DNA of 64,000 nucleotides from Acheta domesticus. Taxonomy: Eukaryota; Arthropoda; Insecta; Orthoptera; Gryllidae. The stretch is from contig JAHLJT010008756.1 of NCBI GenBank assembly GCA_031308135.1, positions 73,815,821 to 73,879,820 of the forward strand, given 5' to 3'. Each line of letters starts with the position of its first letter. The first letter of the stretch is position 1. Positions 1-13,599 of the stretch are shown here, one piece after another. Below the pieces are notes generated by a model. It searched no databases. It was not told the DNA's origin and saw only the letters and a list, made by a program, of their open reading frames with translations. The translations under genes and the position numbers were made by a program.

Positions 1-340
1 ATATTGTTGACGAAGGATGTGGATAAGAGTACGTTAATTAAACATATGATGGTATGGGAATAACGTGATTAGAAATTTCGTGTTCACAGGGTACTCCCGT
101 GTCACACGAAAGGGGGGAATTGTTATAGATTAGTTTATTGAATGTCTTGTATACATTGTGGTATGGTTTTGTGTTGTAGAAACGAATGTATCCATCATTG
201 GGAGTAACTATGTACAAGAACTTTCATCTTTTTTCTGGAGTCCTAACCAGATGAATAAATGCCATGTGTTGAATTGGACGTCTGCGTATTATTCAAATAT
301 TATCCGTAATTGGTACGAATACCTAAGACAACGAGTTAGA
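1..340 (+). mobile_element. 3' end of a copia element (left copy): pol tail, polypurine tract and 3' LTR
   Basis: The first ~65 bases match the end of the copia pol frame at 23366-23431, including the last codons of the RNase H region. A purine run (108-118) precedes an LTR at 121-340. The LTR is the same as that at 23484-23705 apart from two missing bases, and it is followed by the same CATAT target duplication (341-345). The junction with flanking DNA is therefore the same insertion event as the second copy, not an independent insertion. The rest of the element lies left of the window. Confidence 0.85.
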
Positions 341-345
341 CATAT

Positions 346-2210
346 TTTCTAGATTTCAATGGAAAAATAGTTATTCAATTACGTTCTCTATGTTTCTCGC
401 GATAGTAAGTCAATTTCTCACGAAGGACACGATGAGCGATGAAAGCTCAAATCTACAGCTGATTTACTTTGCAAATAAGTTTTTATTATATGAAGCGAAT
501 ATTTTTCTAATAATTTTGCCAAACATGTCATTTCCATCTGCATTCAGAATTCATTTTTATATAGGTTAGAGTAGGAATTCCAGAATTAAAAAAAAATTTG
601 CACAGAATACTATACTACCCCATAATAGGGGACATAACATTTTGTATTTGAATTAAATAAATACATAAATAATAATAGAATACTGTATAGATGTAAAGCG
701 ACGAGCATTCCTTAATGTAATGGTATCTACTCCTAGACGACAAATAATAGCAGCATTTATTCCCGGAAGGTATGCACTAGTTCTTGATATTATTTGTATT
801 TGTAATTTGTGATATATTTTTCATTGGTATTAATTTTCCATTTAAAATTATGTTTTGAGCAAATTATGGACTGTACGAACATGACTATTACCAGCTGTGT
901 GTATAAACAATTAAAATAAAAACATACTTAGTGTCTATAGAAGGGTACATTTCCATATAATCAATCGTCTTTTGAAATTTCGAAGACAATCAATCGAACA
1001 GAATGTGAGGATAATCGAAAGAGAAATTTGTTACGACTACGACAAAGCTGTGCATGAACTGGTTTACAATGTCCAATGACCAAGAACATAGCGTTAGTCT
1101 TTGTGTTAAAAAAATGAATTGTTACAATGGAAAGAGGAGCAGAACTGGACCAGCTGATATGATCAATGATTTTCACATGTTCCTGAAAAATGCGGCACAT
1201 TTATCATTTTGGAAAATTTTGAGAACCGCTTTATCAAAATCCGTATGCGCACTATTGAGTTCTTCCGATTGTGGCTTCATTCTTTCCTCTGAAAAACAAT
1301 ATTTAAAAGCTGGATACGGGAAGTCCATCAATGGGTAAACTTGTGGAATATCATCCTTAGAAGTTCGGGTGAAGGGTTGCCGAACATCCAACGATCGAAG
1401 AAATAGCTATATTTTCTGATACACGTAACATTACCGATTCTTAAAATTAAATGCTTCTCTATCAATAATCCGATCTATCATCTGGTGTCTGAGACATCTA
1501 AAAAAGGAATTAATTGTAAAATTGTGGATGTTTTTCTTGTTTGAACTTATTTCTGTGTACATTTTGAGCACAAAACATTAGCATTGACAATAGGATATAC
1601 AGTGTAATGCAATATGTTACAATTTCATGATAACTGGAAATTTCAAAGTACTCAACATAAACGTTATATAAAATTAAATATAACGAACGTTCAAACAAAA
1701 AATAAGGGATAATTAGATCTACTACATCACGTACCATCACTGCAGGTTCGACCAGTCATATATTGCACATGCGTTTCCAATTTGTCTAACAGCACCATGA
1801 GCACCATTTTCATGAATATCACTCAGAGTATTGAAGAATGTAAAAGGTATTTAGACCGCTTTAAAAGTGTCTCAGGAAAATTACTATTCGATTATAATAT
1901 TTATCATTGCCTACTGATAGTAAAAAATGTTTTTCTTCTGATTTTTTTTATAATATACGTAAAGCCAAGACTCGGACAGTAACAGTAATAGAAAAAAATA
2001 ATAAAAACTATTTAATAATCAAGAAGAAATTTACGACAAAAAATAGTAATAACGGAGATATAATAACTTCATCCATGGTACTATTCTTGGAAGGATTCTG
2101 CCCTAGTTCGATGACTCACCGCGATTCGGTTTGGTTGTTTGGAAAGTTTGTGTACGATGAGAAAAACCACTTTTTGGACATTTTAACCATCACGGTTAAA
2201 GAGTCCATCA
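346..2210. other. Unassigned flank of the copia insertion (left copy)
   Basis: AT-rich, with short open frames on both strands that are interrupted differently in the second copy at 23711-25600. An A-rich stretch with AAATA repeats lies near 650-680. I recognise no protein in the frames at 961-1391 or 1782-2410. Some translate to hydrophobic stretches, but they have no family signature. Confidence 0.5.
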
Positions 2211-2263
2211 CATTATTATTATTATTATTATTATTATATTATATATTATTATTATTATTATAC

Positions 2264-2826
2264 TCTGGGATAGGTAGAAAAGTGTGGGCTGATAGACATA
2301 GCAGTTGTAGATACCAACAACTCGACACAATATACAAAAAGAAAATTCAAAAGTACAGAGAAACTAACACAAGTTGTAAAGGAGCAGTGGCATGTATTGG
2401 ACATGGGTAATGTACCAATTTCCTCTCATCAACAGGTGTGATACCTACCGTCCTGCAGCACTCGCTGAATAATGCTAATAACTCGATGAACATTATCATC
2501 AATCTACAGAAAGCTGTAATCCTGAGCAAGGTACTTAAGAATTATTTACTGTTTAATTTATAAATTATTGAAGGTGTTTAAATTTATATTTGTAGATCTT
2601 TTACCTTTAATTAGTTCTAAAAAATTATATATGTATATATATATATATAATAATATACATCATATTTCCGTAGATTTTAACATATTATATATAATAATTA
2701 TTATATATATATATATAATATATATATTATATAATATGTTAAAATACTACGGAAATCATTTTTGATAGAAAAATCTGTGTGACTCCTGTAACATGTAAAA
2801 TCCGTGCAAATAAATAATAATAATAA

Positions 2827-2870
<44 letters not shown>
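2264..2870 (+). pseudogene. Non-LTR retrotransposon 3' fragment (left copy)
   Basis: This is the indel-damaged counterpart of 25656-26284. Broken reading frames encode the post-reverse-transcriptase C-terminal segment of a LINE, followed by a 3' UTR with an AT palindrome (2664-2756) and a TAA microsatellite tail (about 2811-2876). The frame is more disrupted than in the second copy, which is why the palindrome is imperfect here. Confidence 0.55.
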
Positions 2871-2871
<1 letters not shown>

Positions 2872-3942
2872 AATAATGTGTAAAAGAAAAATGACATCTC
2901 AAATTATTCTCATTCTAAGAGTGAAATAGGAGGGATGAGCGAATACGCAAGAGGGGGAGGCGGTATGGGGCGGGTGCAGCCGGCGCATGATGACAAATGA
3001 GAAACGGATCCCGAGTGCCGGTGGCCCGCGGCGGGCGTCGAACACGTTCTGTAAGTGGAATTCCCGGGCGGAGAGTGCGATAAAAAAACGATGGGGCCTC
3101 CATCAATTGCCTCAACATATTTGGCAGCGTAATTGAGCTTCTTCACTGGCTCCGAAGGAATGCGGGGTATAACTCAAACTCGCGCCTGCTCCGATGCTCC
3201 GTAGCCTTTGTGCATCTGTTTCATTCCTTCCGCGAAGCTGGATTAGAAGCTTGATACTTTTTAAACATTTTGTTGTCTTGTGTTGAGGTGAACACTTGTA
3301 ATCGCAGCTTGCGACAATTACCGTCAATCGACCTCACTAATCCGATCCTAGTACGATCCTTATGGACTGAGGTCGAATTGAGGGAAGTAGTAGTCCGAGA
3401 AACCCCGTCCATTGAAAGAGCCGATAGCACCTTATCTGCTTTTGTTTTTTATTAAATGTTATTTGCATTGACAAACAGTACAACGTTCAGCCGTGAGGTT
3501 CTTCAGTTGATGACCGAGTAATTTTGTATCAGGCGAAGTGTGAAGTGGGTAACTACTTGTCACGTCCCTGATTTCATTAGGTTATACCTTTAACCAAGGG
3601 TTTTCTAAGGGAAATTCTTTAACATTCGTTTGAGGGGGGATGACAGGGTTTAGAAAAGAATACGATTGAGAGAGGACAGGTAAATACCAGAAATGTTTAT
3701 CTTATCTAATGTCGGAGATATTTGAAGGAAAATGTGAAGTGCGAATCTGTTTCTTAGGCGAGAGAGAGGGGGGTTCATCAGTTTGTATCTCGTAAGCGAC
3801 TGTTCCTGGTACAAGATTTAAATTATTGAAGAAATTATGTGGACAATTCGTAATAAAGTAAGTAATCGGTTCGTGTGAAGTGCTTACTGCTGACATACCT
3901 GGAGGCATTTACTGTTATTCTTAAGATTGTTTTGAAAGATTT

Positions 3943-4212
3943 TCACTTATTAGTATGGTATAGTAATTAGTGATGTAGTGGGGCAGCTGAAATCAATACA
4001 GAGCGTACGCAAGTTAATATTGGGACGAAGAATAGATTGTAAATAGACGAATGGACGTTTAAAGATTTGTGGTTGAGAATCGGACGTGAAATAGCAACGT
4101 CTATTGGCTTCAATACTTCGGAGAGATGTGACTGTGCCAATTTAATCTGTGTCCATGGAGAACCGCCGATGATAACGAATAGATAATTTAAGAGGAATGA
4201 ATTTGGAGATCA
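3943..4212 (-). pseudogene. Jockey-like LINE reverse-transcriptase tail fragment (left copy)
   Basis: Counterpart of 27372-27650. On the minus strand the second copy reads a segment typical of the region just after the jockey reverse-transcriptase core (a YLGV motif, then a 'LRPILTY' stretch). Here the same frame is split by indels. Confidence 0.5.
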
Positions 4213-5576
4213 CCAGGGAATGATAGAAGAATATCTGGTTGAAAAATACCTCCAACCAGACTGGTCAGATCTGTAGGAGCTCAGTGTTATGACCAACCAG
4301 TAGAGAATATTTGCCTGGGAGAAGTGGAATTTTGGGACTTGCACAATCACAAGGGCTCGGTGTCACAATCAACAAAGAAACTAGAGCTAAAAAAACAACA
4401 CAATGATGTATTATTTTTTAACGGATAATATTACCGAATTTATTGTGACTATCAAATGGCAAATGCAATTTTAAATTATTCATAATACTTTTAAAAATAC
4501 TATCATAATGGTAAATGTAAATCAGATTGAGGAATTATTCAGAACTTATCAAAATCTTCACTCAAATTTAAAATTTCTTACGAGTTTCGTATACAGTTTC
4601 TGAGCAAGACTTTGTTAGTTCATGTTTATTCAATATTATGTTAAAGTCATTAAACTTTAACGCCATGGCATTTAAATCTACCTTATTACCTACGTTATCT
4701 GAGGATAGAAAATGGAATAACCAGCTGTATTTAATCGAATATTTTTTTCTCACTTGGTCATCAGGAGTCACTTAGCACTCGTGACAATAGTGTAGCACTA
4801 ATGTATGAAAAGTAAATCGTCTTCGGATTTTGCATGGTGTACGTCCTTTCTATCACTCATAACAGTTAGTGCTCAGCACAAGCTCAAATGACTCAAATTA
4901 TTCTGACAACGTACTACGAAATCTTCGAATGTAGTATGGATGTATAGGAAGTAACGTGTTATCCGAAACTATAATATCCTTGCCACTCTAACTTAGTAGT
5001 CGTTGCGCGTCAGCTTTATTAAAACTATTGGAGTTACACCTGAAACCTACGAGAGTACTTGAGAATTAATAAAACACAAAGGTACCGAGTGCATGGGATG
5101 TTGGTGAGATCAATTTAGGCAAATGAGTGAAACCGAGAACAGGGAACCGAAGTATCGTACTATATCAACTGCACGATAACCGAATGGGTATATAACGCTG
5201 GGTCAACATTTCGACGGAAAATGTTGAATAAATCGAATCGAACAAAAAACTATGGCATACGAAACCGACGGGTTGCGGTATATCTCGTCGAAAGAATAGT
5301 GCTGTTTTTGAGACATATAGTACCTACCTTAAAATAAAATGTTGAAAAACTAAATTCAAAGATCAAAAAATGTTTTTATTAAAAATTGTGGTTTATATAT
5401 TTTACAAAACATTATATACACATGTATAGCAAGGCATCTCTGGCGTTTCTAAAATAGATTCACGTGAACGCAGTATTAGCTCTGCAGTTCATACTAAAAT
5501 AGATTTTAGACACAACATTGTTCTTGACCGCCACCTTCAGGCACAGAGAATTACTTGAAAAATACCGTTAAAGGAA
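4213..5576. other. No recognisable gene (left copy of 27650-29036)
   Basis: Mixed AT-rich sequence collinear with the second copy. I see no conserved protein, RNA gene or terminal repeats. Confidence 0.5.
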
Positions 5577-6576
5577 NNNNNNNNNNNNNNNNNNNNNNNN
5601 NNNNNNNNNNNNNNNNNNNNNNNNNNNNNNNNNNNNNNNNNNNNNNNNNNNNNNNNNNNNNNNNNNNNNNNNNNNNNNNNNNNNNNNNNNNNNNNNNNNN
5701 NNNNNNNNNNNNNNNNNNNNNNNNNNNNNNNNNNNNNNNNNNNNNNNNNNNNNNNNNNNNNNNNNNNNNNNNNNNNNNNNNNNNNNNNNNNNNNNNNNNN
5801 NNNNNNNNNNNNNNNNNNNNNNNNNNNNNNNNNNNNNNNNNNNNNNNNNNNNNNNNNNNNNNNNNNNNNNNNNNNNNNNNNNNNNNNNNNNNNNNNNNNN
5901 NNNNNNNNNNNNNNNNNNNNNNNNNNNNNNNNNNNNNNNNNNNNNNNNNNNNNNNNNNNNNNNNNNNNNNNNNNNNNNNNNNNNNNNNNNNNNNNNNNNN
6001 NNNNNNNNNNNNNNNNNNNNNNNNNNNNNNNNNNNNNNNNNNNNNNNNNNNNNNNNNNNNNNNNNNNNNNNNNNNNNNNNNNNNNNNNNNNNNNNNNNNN
6101 NNNNNNNNNNNNNNNNNNNNNNNNNNNNNNNNNNNNNNNNNNNNNNNNNNNNNNNNNNNNNNNNNNNNNNNNNNNNNNNNNNNNNNNNNNNNNNNNNNNN
6201 NNNNNNNNNNNNNNNNNNNNNNNNNNNNNNNNNNNNNNNNNNNNNNNNNNNNNNNNNNNNNNNNNNNNNNNNNNNNNNNNNNNNNNNNNNNNNNNNNNNN
6301 NNNNNNNNNNNNNNNNNNNNNNNNNNNNNNNNNNNNNNNNNNNNNNNNNNNNNNNNNNNNNNNNNNNNNNNNNNNNNNNNNNNNNNNNNNNNNNNNNNNN
6401 NNNNNNNNNNNNNNNNNNNNNNNNNNNNNNNNNNNNNNNNNNNNNNNNNNNNNNNNNNNNNNNNNNNNNNNNNNNNNNNNNNNNNNNNNNNNNNNNNNNN
6501 NNNNNNNNNNNNNNNNNNNNNNNNNNNNNNNNNNNNNNNNNNNNNNNNNNNNNNNNNNNNNNNNNNNNNNNNNNNN
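5577..6576. other. Assembly gap of exactly 1000 N
   Basis: The run of N is exactly 1000 bases, which is a conventional placeholder length, so true distance is unknown. Sequence right of the gap (from 6577) does not continue the left flank: the equivalent of the left flank continues at 29037 instead. Any reading frame drawn through the Ns is meaningless. Confidence 0.99.
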
Positions 6577-7440
6577 GCTTCCAAATACTATGATTATATT
6601 ATTCATAATATTGGAATTTGTTATATTTTTTATACAAAGAAATTTTCAATAATTAAAACTTTTCAGAATATGTTTTTATTATTTTACAACTCAGAAACGA
6701 ATCATAGTTCAGAAAATATTAATTAAAACTGTAAAAAATGCAAAGCTGATGAATCCTATTGAAACGTGAAATAATTTTGGATAACGAAGATTATAAATTC
6801 CAAAAAACAATGTTGAAAGTGCTTTGTAGGAATACGAAGTAATAGTACATTACACTACCCTTTTGAAAAAAGGGAGTCCAAAAGAGAGTATTACTAAACG
6901 AGTTCTTGTACTCTCAAAAGAAGCTTTTGCGGCTTCGAAAATATAACGGCATCGGGCTGTTCGCGGGTTAAATTTCGATCCTGACAATGAATTTTCCAAG
7001 GCAAAAAAAAACACCGTACTCTGTATTTCGAGGGGGGGGGATAGACTGTTCCATGCTGGAGATTACTGCATGTAAAAGATCTTCAATCCTAAAGCAAACT
7101 TCTGAGCTACATTCAAATCATCTATTTCGTCGCTCAAGTGAATTGAAATGGCTTGCTACGTTCCCTGAAAGATAACTTGTTTTCCACTATACGGTGAAAA
7201 AATGTATGTCAGACGGAAGAGCAGTCTTAATAGCCTGAATCTCGCCACGTAAAATAATGCATCATTGAATTGAATTCAAAAGAGCACGGGAATCATAACA
7301 CTAATTCGCAGCAGGATTGTACATTAAATATGATTTTCGTGAACTCTATTGTGCAGAAATAGTGATGCAGCAGAAAATACCTTACTAGTTAAACTCGTGA
7401 ATCAATTTTCTTTATGTCACGAATCAAAGTGTACTACATT
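6577..7440. other. No recognisable gene between gap and LINE
   Basis: AT-rich with no convincing coding frame. The last 16 bases (7425-7440) loosely match the bases after the LINE tail (13023-13039) and may be one half of a decayed target site duplication. Confidence 0.5.
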
Positions 7441-7660
7441 CGACTCGTGGATTCCGTAGGGACAACATCGTTCTCGCTGCGTGTCCGCACCGAAGTCTGT
7501 GATACGAGTTTTGAAGTGTAAAGTGTCAAGGTATCTATTTATACGGAAAATCTACTGTACTAACTACAAGAATACAGTCAAGCCGCCTGCGTGTGCAGCT
7601 GGCTGGACTTATTATGCCAAATAGTGACTACAACAGCAACATAACCAAAGAATCTACCAC

Positions 7661-9075
7661 ATGACGAACAACCAAGAAGGTAAGAAGTCATATGCTAGTG
7701 TAGCTACAAGAGATGTATTCCCCAACAAGGATCAAGCTATAGTAATAGAATCAAAAGAAGGACTTACTATAAAAGACTATTTAAATAAGCTAGCCACAAT
7801 TGTTGACTCTACGAATATAAGGTTTATATAAGGATTTATAACAACAGAGTATGTGTTTTCTAAGCAGTAAGAAATTTCTGACTATTATAACTGATAATCA
7901 TAGTAATATTAATATCCAAAACCATATCTAACAGTCAGCCCCTAATAAGTAAACAAAAAGAGAAATTATCATCTCAAATGTCTGTCCTATCATACCTCAC
8001 GATGTAATTGAAAGAGAGCTAATCAAGAGAAACATACAAAATCACTTTAAAATTTCTTTCATCAAAGCAGGAGTTACAGAACCATGGTTTCTCACACATT
8101 ATGAGTTTTAGGAGGCAGATTTTTATTGATCCAGAGGACATTAACAAGGTACCCAGATTCAATGACCATATTTTATGACAATACAACATATAGGAATTTA
8201 CTTTACAAGTGACACCATGGCATGCTTCAATTGTAAACAAGCTGGTCATCTTGCCAACCAGTGCCCTACCAAGATCTCCACTTTAAAGGCCACTATGTTA
8301 GCCAAGAAGTTAAAAGAAAGTCATGAACAGGAGTCAGTGATAACACAAGAACTGTCACAAAACACACTGAACCAAAAGAAGAACATAGTATGATTAATAA
8401 CAAGAACTTACCAATTATCAATAAAGGAACTTTAACATCTGAATCTCCCTCTCAAGTTGATGATGATAACTGCACACCCAAAACTACTAATAATGGCACT
8501 TCAAAACAATGTCAAGAACAGGAGGCAATGATAACACAAGAAGTGCCACAACACAACTTGAACCAGATAGATGAGCAGAGTATGGTTAATAGCAGTAACT
8601 CACCAATTGTGAATAAAGATCTTTAACAAGTGAATCTTCCTCTCAACCTGATACTGATAATTGCACATCCAAAACTACTAATAATGACATCCCAAAACAA
8701 CCAATCAAGAAAAAGAAAAAAACTAAAAATGATAAAAGTGAAAACACAGTAACACAAGAAGACATTCAAATCAAATCTATCGATGAACTAATTAAGCCTA
8801 TCCAGAAGATCATTGATGAAAAACCTGAACAATTTCCACTCAATTACATACAATTTAAAAATTTCCTTGAAAACTCCTTTGGAGCTAAAAACCCTATTAT
8901 CATAGCTAAAGACTATCCCTGTGACACTCAGTCTATTATCCAGATGATGACTAATACATATCCTCTCCTAACAGAAAGATCCATTAAAAACAGGTTCACC
9001 AGAATTATAAACAAACTAAAAATCAGTAACCCACTTAATGAAGACTCAGGAAGTGATACTTCTACTTCTGTTTAA
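7661..9075 (+). pseudogene. LINE ORF1 (gag-like RNA-binding protein), broken
   Basis: The start at 7661 opens MTNNQEGKKSYASVA, the 'SYA' N-terminus common in LINE ORF1 proteins. The frame breaks after about 55 codons and resumes piecewise. A single zinc knuckle, C-X2-C-X4-H-X4-C, is readable at 8222-8265 (CFNCKQAGHLANQC). A low-complexity N/Q/S-rich linker follows, containing a partly repeated segment (8326-8400 against 8515-8600). The charged C-terminal segment ends with a TAA at 9073. ORF1 proteins coat the element RNA. At least three frame disruptions are visible, so no intact product is expected. ORF2 begins 21 bases downstream. Confidence 0.7.
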
Positions 9076-9096
9076 ATTTAATAAATAGAAATATAT

Positions 9097-12000
9097 TTGA
9101 TGAATATTCTACAGTGGAATACTAATGGTTTTCACCCTCGATATGAAAGAATACAGATTTTGTGTGAGAAATACAAACCTGAAATAGTATGTGTGCAGGA
9201 AACCAACTTCAAAGGAAATAAATCTGGTAAATTAAAAGGATTCAAGTGCTACAATAGAAATAGATCAACTTCTTCTATTGCAAGTGGAGGTGTTGCTATT
9301 TTTGTTAAAAATTATATAAAAGCAAACCACTTTTATATCAGATCCGATATTGAGGCAATAGCAATACAAATACAAGTTCCCTTTTCCATATGTATATGCA
9401 ACATATATATACCCAACAGCTATCAATTTGAAAAGAATGAAGTGAAGGATATCATAAAACAATTACCTAAGCCCTTTATTCTATTAGGTGATGTTAATTG
9501 CCATAGTACCCTCTGGGGATCGTATAAAACCGACTCAAGAGGCATCAATATGGAAGATATTATTGAAGAATCTGATTTGGTAGTACTAAATAACGGGCAA
9601 CCTACACACTTCAATATTAATAATGGACAGCTTAGTGCAATTGACCTCACACTCAGCTCCAGCAGCCTGGCCTCTAAATGCAATTGGTATGCACTGGATG
9701 AGCCTCACGACAGTGACCACTTTCCCATTTTCACGATTATCAGCGATTCTTCATGTATCTCGAATCCGCTGCAAGAGAATATTAAGTGGAACTACTCCAA
9801 AGCCAACTGGCTTAACTATCAGGAACAAATTAAAGTGAAAACATCTCAAATGGATATGTTTCAAGAACCCGACATTGACGTAATAATCAAATCGTTTACT
9901 GATGTCATAACAAACAGCAGCTAATGACTCACTAGAAATTATCAAACCCACAAAAAGAAGAAACGTGGTACCATGGTGGAACGAAAAATGTAAAAATGCT
10001 CTTAAACAGTCCAAACATGCGTTCAACCGGTACAAGAAACACCAAGAAATGGAAAATAAAATCGAATATAAAAAACTAGAGCTCTTACAAGAAGAATAAT
10101 TAAAGAAAGCAAAGCCAACTCGTGGATAAGTTATGATCCTCTATCAATGTGAATAATAACATTAAAGATTCTTGGAAAAAAATTAGTTCCATACCAGGTA
10201 ACAAAAGATTTAATCAAATACATTTACTGCTGTCCAGAAAATGCCCTAAGTTATTAATGAACCCGCTGATATCGCAAATGAGCTCGCCAACAAATTTGCC
10301 AGCAACTCGAGCTCTCAAAATTACTTCCAAGCCTTCCAACCTACAAAAGTGAACAAGAAAGGAACAGCTGATGGTGAACCACAGAAGCATGTCACATTCA
10401 AGAGCACCTTAACTTACCTATTTCAATGAAAGAACTTGTCACAACACTAGACGCCCTCCAAAAATTCTTCTCCCGGACCAGACAACATTCCAAATATCTC
10501 CTTAAAATCTCCACAGGAAGGGAAAGATATACTACTAAAAATATACAACTATATATGGATAGAAAAGACCTTCCCAAAAGTGTGGAAAGCGGCTATTGTG
10601 ATCCCCATTCCTAAGCCCGGAAAGACCCAACACTAAGTGGTAATTACAGGCCCATATCATTGACTTGCAATATGTGCAGATTTGGAAAAAATTGTTAATC
10701 GTCGGCTCAGATGGTATCTCGATTACAAGAATATAATATCTAGCAATCAGTTTGGATTTCGACCAGGACACTCAACGACCTCCCACCTGGTAAGCATAGA
10801 TACCTATATTCAAGAAGCTTTGCCAACAAACACATGTGTTAGCGTCCAACTTGGACATCGAAAAGGCATACGATATGGTATGGATGCATAGGTCCTACGA
10901 GAAGTTGAGCGAAATTGGAGTTCGAGACAACATATTTCAGTTTATCAAACATTTCACGGAAGATCGAGTCATGCAAGTGAGAGCAAATGGAACATTATCT
11001 ATGAAGAAAAGTATAGAGACCGGTGTACCTCAAGGATCCATCATAAGTGTTACACTTTCCTACTAGCAATAAATGACGCGGACGAAAAAATCAAACCACC
11101 CACTATCATTAGGAAATACGCCGATGATATTACTATAGCTTTGTAAAAGGAAGAATATTAAACTCAAGCCAAGAAATTATGCAAATCGCAGTAAATAGTA
11201 TTATGAATGGTCCACTCAAATCAGGGTTTAAATTTGCACCTTCAGAAAACGGAGTGTATTATATTTTCAAAGAAGAAAATTAACAACTTACCTACGCTTA
11301 CAATTGTAATCAGATCCTGAGCTTGTCACCAGTACCAAAATATTAGGAATGCACTTCGACACTAAACTGACCTGGAAGTTGCACATATTGAACACTATTA
11401 ACGAATGTAAAAGGAGAATCAACATACTTAAATGCCTGGCACACAACAACTGGGAGCAGATAGACAATTGCTATTTATTAACATACAAAGCACTTGTGAG
11501 ATCCAAAATAGACTACGGATCAATATATACAGATCTGCTGGTAAAAGTGACCTCAAAAAACTGGATACCAGTCCATAATCAAGGTCTCCGAATATGCACC
11601 GGATGTTTCCATACCAGTCCCATCGGAAGCATACTGATTGAAGCAAATGAACCCACATTATCTCATCGCAGAGAGGAACTAATAATCAAATATGCTTTAA
11701 AAGCAGCCACGTCCATCAATCCAATCATAGTACAGGACATATATCCTAAACCAACAGAGTACATAGAGCATTCGCGTTTTATACCTTTGTATGAAAACAC
11801 TAGAAGAGTACTTAGAGAACTTAATTTCGATCACAGAAACGTAGAAAAGAAGAGAAATTACAAAATCCCTCCTTGGATAATCTCGGATATCTCAGTAGAC
11901 TTATCATCTGGCGCTCATCAAGGAAATGGAACATCTGAGATAAACTCTGCACCGACCAACAATTACTACATGTTTTATCCTGTTTATGCCAAAGCAATTA

Positions 12001-12883
12001 AAACTACACATGGAACAGAAGCAACAGTGGTAACGAAAGATGTATCGGTGAAACACCAACTTAACTACTATGCCAGCCATCTTACTGCCGAATTATGCGC
12101 CATCTTGACCGCCATGAAACTTATTAAAAATAGTAACCACTCAAAGTTCATTTTATACTCAAATTCCCGCACTGCAATAAAAAGCATCAACAATAACGAA
12201 ACTTCTAGTGAAATGATTATTACAATTCAAGAACTGTATCATGGCATTACCACATTAGGTAAAGAAGTAATATTGGTATGGAATATGAATCAAGATACAG
12301 AAATGCAGACGGAAACTGACCGAGTAGTTAGTGGAAGTACAACTGATATCCCAAAACACTGTACTGGCAATTCGGAATACACTCTAAGATCTAGTGAAAC
12401 ATATTGGAAAATATTAGAAGAAAAATGGTTCTCTATATGGACTACGCTTAAAAGAAGCGACCTTCATAAAAACATAACCAATTTTCAAAGTCTGAAACAT
12501 AATAAAAAGCTCAACAGAAAGGAACAAGTGGCATAACGAGAACACGAACAGGTCACTGTAAGCTAAGCCATCTATATCTGATTGACGGATCCAATCCTCC
12601 ATCATGTGACCTGTGCAATACGGCTTGGTCCCTGTCTCACATAGTCAATCATTGCCCTACTTTCCAACATATCAGGCAGAGATATCTTCACGACACAAGT
12701 TGGAATGTATACTTGAATCTGAGAAGTATCAAGAAAGAATTATACAATTCTATAAGGAGAGTGGAATTTTCAGCCAAATTTGAACTTTGTTTTGATCTAT
12801 GTTTGTTGTTGTTTTTTTTTTTGTTTGCATGTCTCACTAAGTATTATTGTTACTACTCTTTCGGTTTTTTTGCAATCCTGTAA
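9097..12883 (+). pseudogene. LINE ORF2: AP-like endonuclease, reverse transcriptase, RNase H; broken
   Basis: An open 275-codon stretch (9097-9924) holds an endonuclease/exonuclease/phosphatase domain: an N-terminal QWNTNG, the catalytic QETNF, a GDVNCHSTLWG block and a terminal SDHFP. The reverse transcriptase follows in fragments: a NYRPIS-like block near 10640, GFRPGHST near 10750, a VPQGS motif near 11025 and the catalytic YADD at 11117-11128. A 395-codon open stretch (11349-12536) covers the thumb and an RNase H domain (TAELCAILTAMKL, then FILYSNSRTA). After another shift, a Cys/His motif (CDLC, then H and C, about 12608-12655) closes the protein as in I elements. I count at least six frame breaks. 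Confidence 0.8.
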
Positions 12884-13026
12884 CAATTATTGTGAATTAC
12901 TGTATATTGTACTGAATTTGTAAACCTCAATTAATCATGTATGAATTACTGTTATAATGTATTTTTTCTGAGTCGCTAATGACCCAGTTGTCGATGCGAC
13001 GTTAAATAAACAAACAAACAAACAAA

Positions 13027-13599
13027 GTTGATATACATTATCATAGAAAACATTGTTACGATTCTTAATATGCAAAGTTTTTTATTCGTGTCATGTACGC
13101 TATAAGGTCGTCTATAGAACGAGAGATCCACTACAAGAAATGCGGTTGTAGACAAATAGAACAAGTACTGCAAGAGGAATCAAAAATTCTCGTACTTTAA
13201 CTTTTACTTGACCTTTGCTAAGTTGTCCTTTGTATAAGCAGATTTACACAAAACGCCCAGTGTTAGTGCATGCCCTACTGTTACAATTCGTTTCCTCTAT
13301 CGTCTGAACACCGAATCGAAACAGTAAACCAAGTCGGGCATCAATATTCCCGACATCAACATCCTCGTAAATAAGGTATTCTTTCAAAATTTACAAGTTT
13401 TTCGAGCACAGTTAAGCATTTTCCAATAAGAAGTAAAATTGAAAGTGACGAGCAATTCCGTCAAGAGCTGGCAGTTTCTCATAAAAGACTAATAGTAACT
13501 GCATTTATCCAGATGTAAGCACTCCTACTTCATATTACGTACATAAGTCTGGCCAACTATCCCTAATATTCCGATTCTTTCTCTACATCGATCATCACT
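13027..13599. other. No recognisable gene
   Basis: A short intergenic stretch between the LINE tail and the Tc1 remnant. It presumably includes the untraceable 3' side of the Tc1 element. I could not find a matching terminal inverted repeat here. Confidence 0.4.

Larger units (their letters stand above)
1..5576 (+). repeat. Direct near-duplicate of 23366-29036, ending at the assembly gap
   Basis: The sequence can be followed collinearly against 23366-29036 for its whole length. The left copy is about 95 bases shorter, and almost all differences are single-base gains or losses in homopolymers or short repeats; clear substitutions are few. It carries the same copia junction, LINE scraps, palindrome and microsatellites. 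It stops at the last base before the run of Ns. Such indel-only divergence is typical of an unpolished contig end rather than an evolved segmental duplication (inference). Confidence 0.9.
7441..13026 (+). mobile_element. I-clade-like non-LTR retrotransposon, near full length, decayed
   Basis: The layout is a 5' UTR, ORF1 with a CCHC knuckle, ORF2 with endonuclease, reverse transcriptase, RNase H and a terminal Cys/His motif, and a short 3' UTR ending in an AAAC repeat (about 13007-13026). RNase H after the reverse transcriptase plus the tandem 3' tail fits the I group (family knowledge). Many frameshifts and stops make it dead. The 5' limit is uncertain: I place it at 7441 from a weak match between 7425-7440 and 13023-13039 (about 12 of 17 bases), which could be an old target duplication. 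Confidence 0.75.

Noticed and set aside
5551..6652. Long open frames of 338-365 codons on both strands
   Set aside because: They run through the N gap and have no real sequence.
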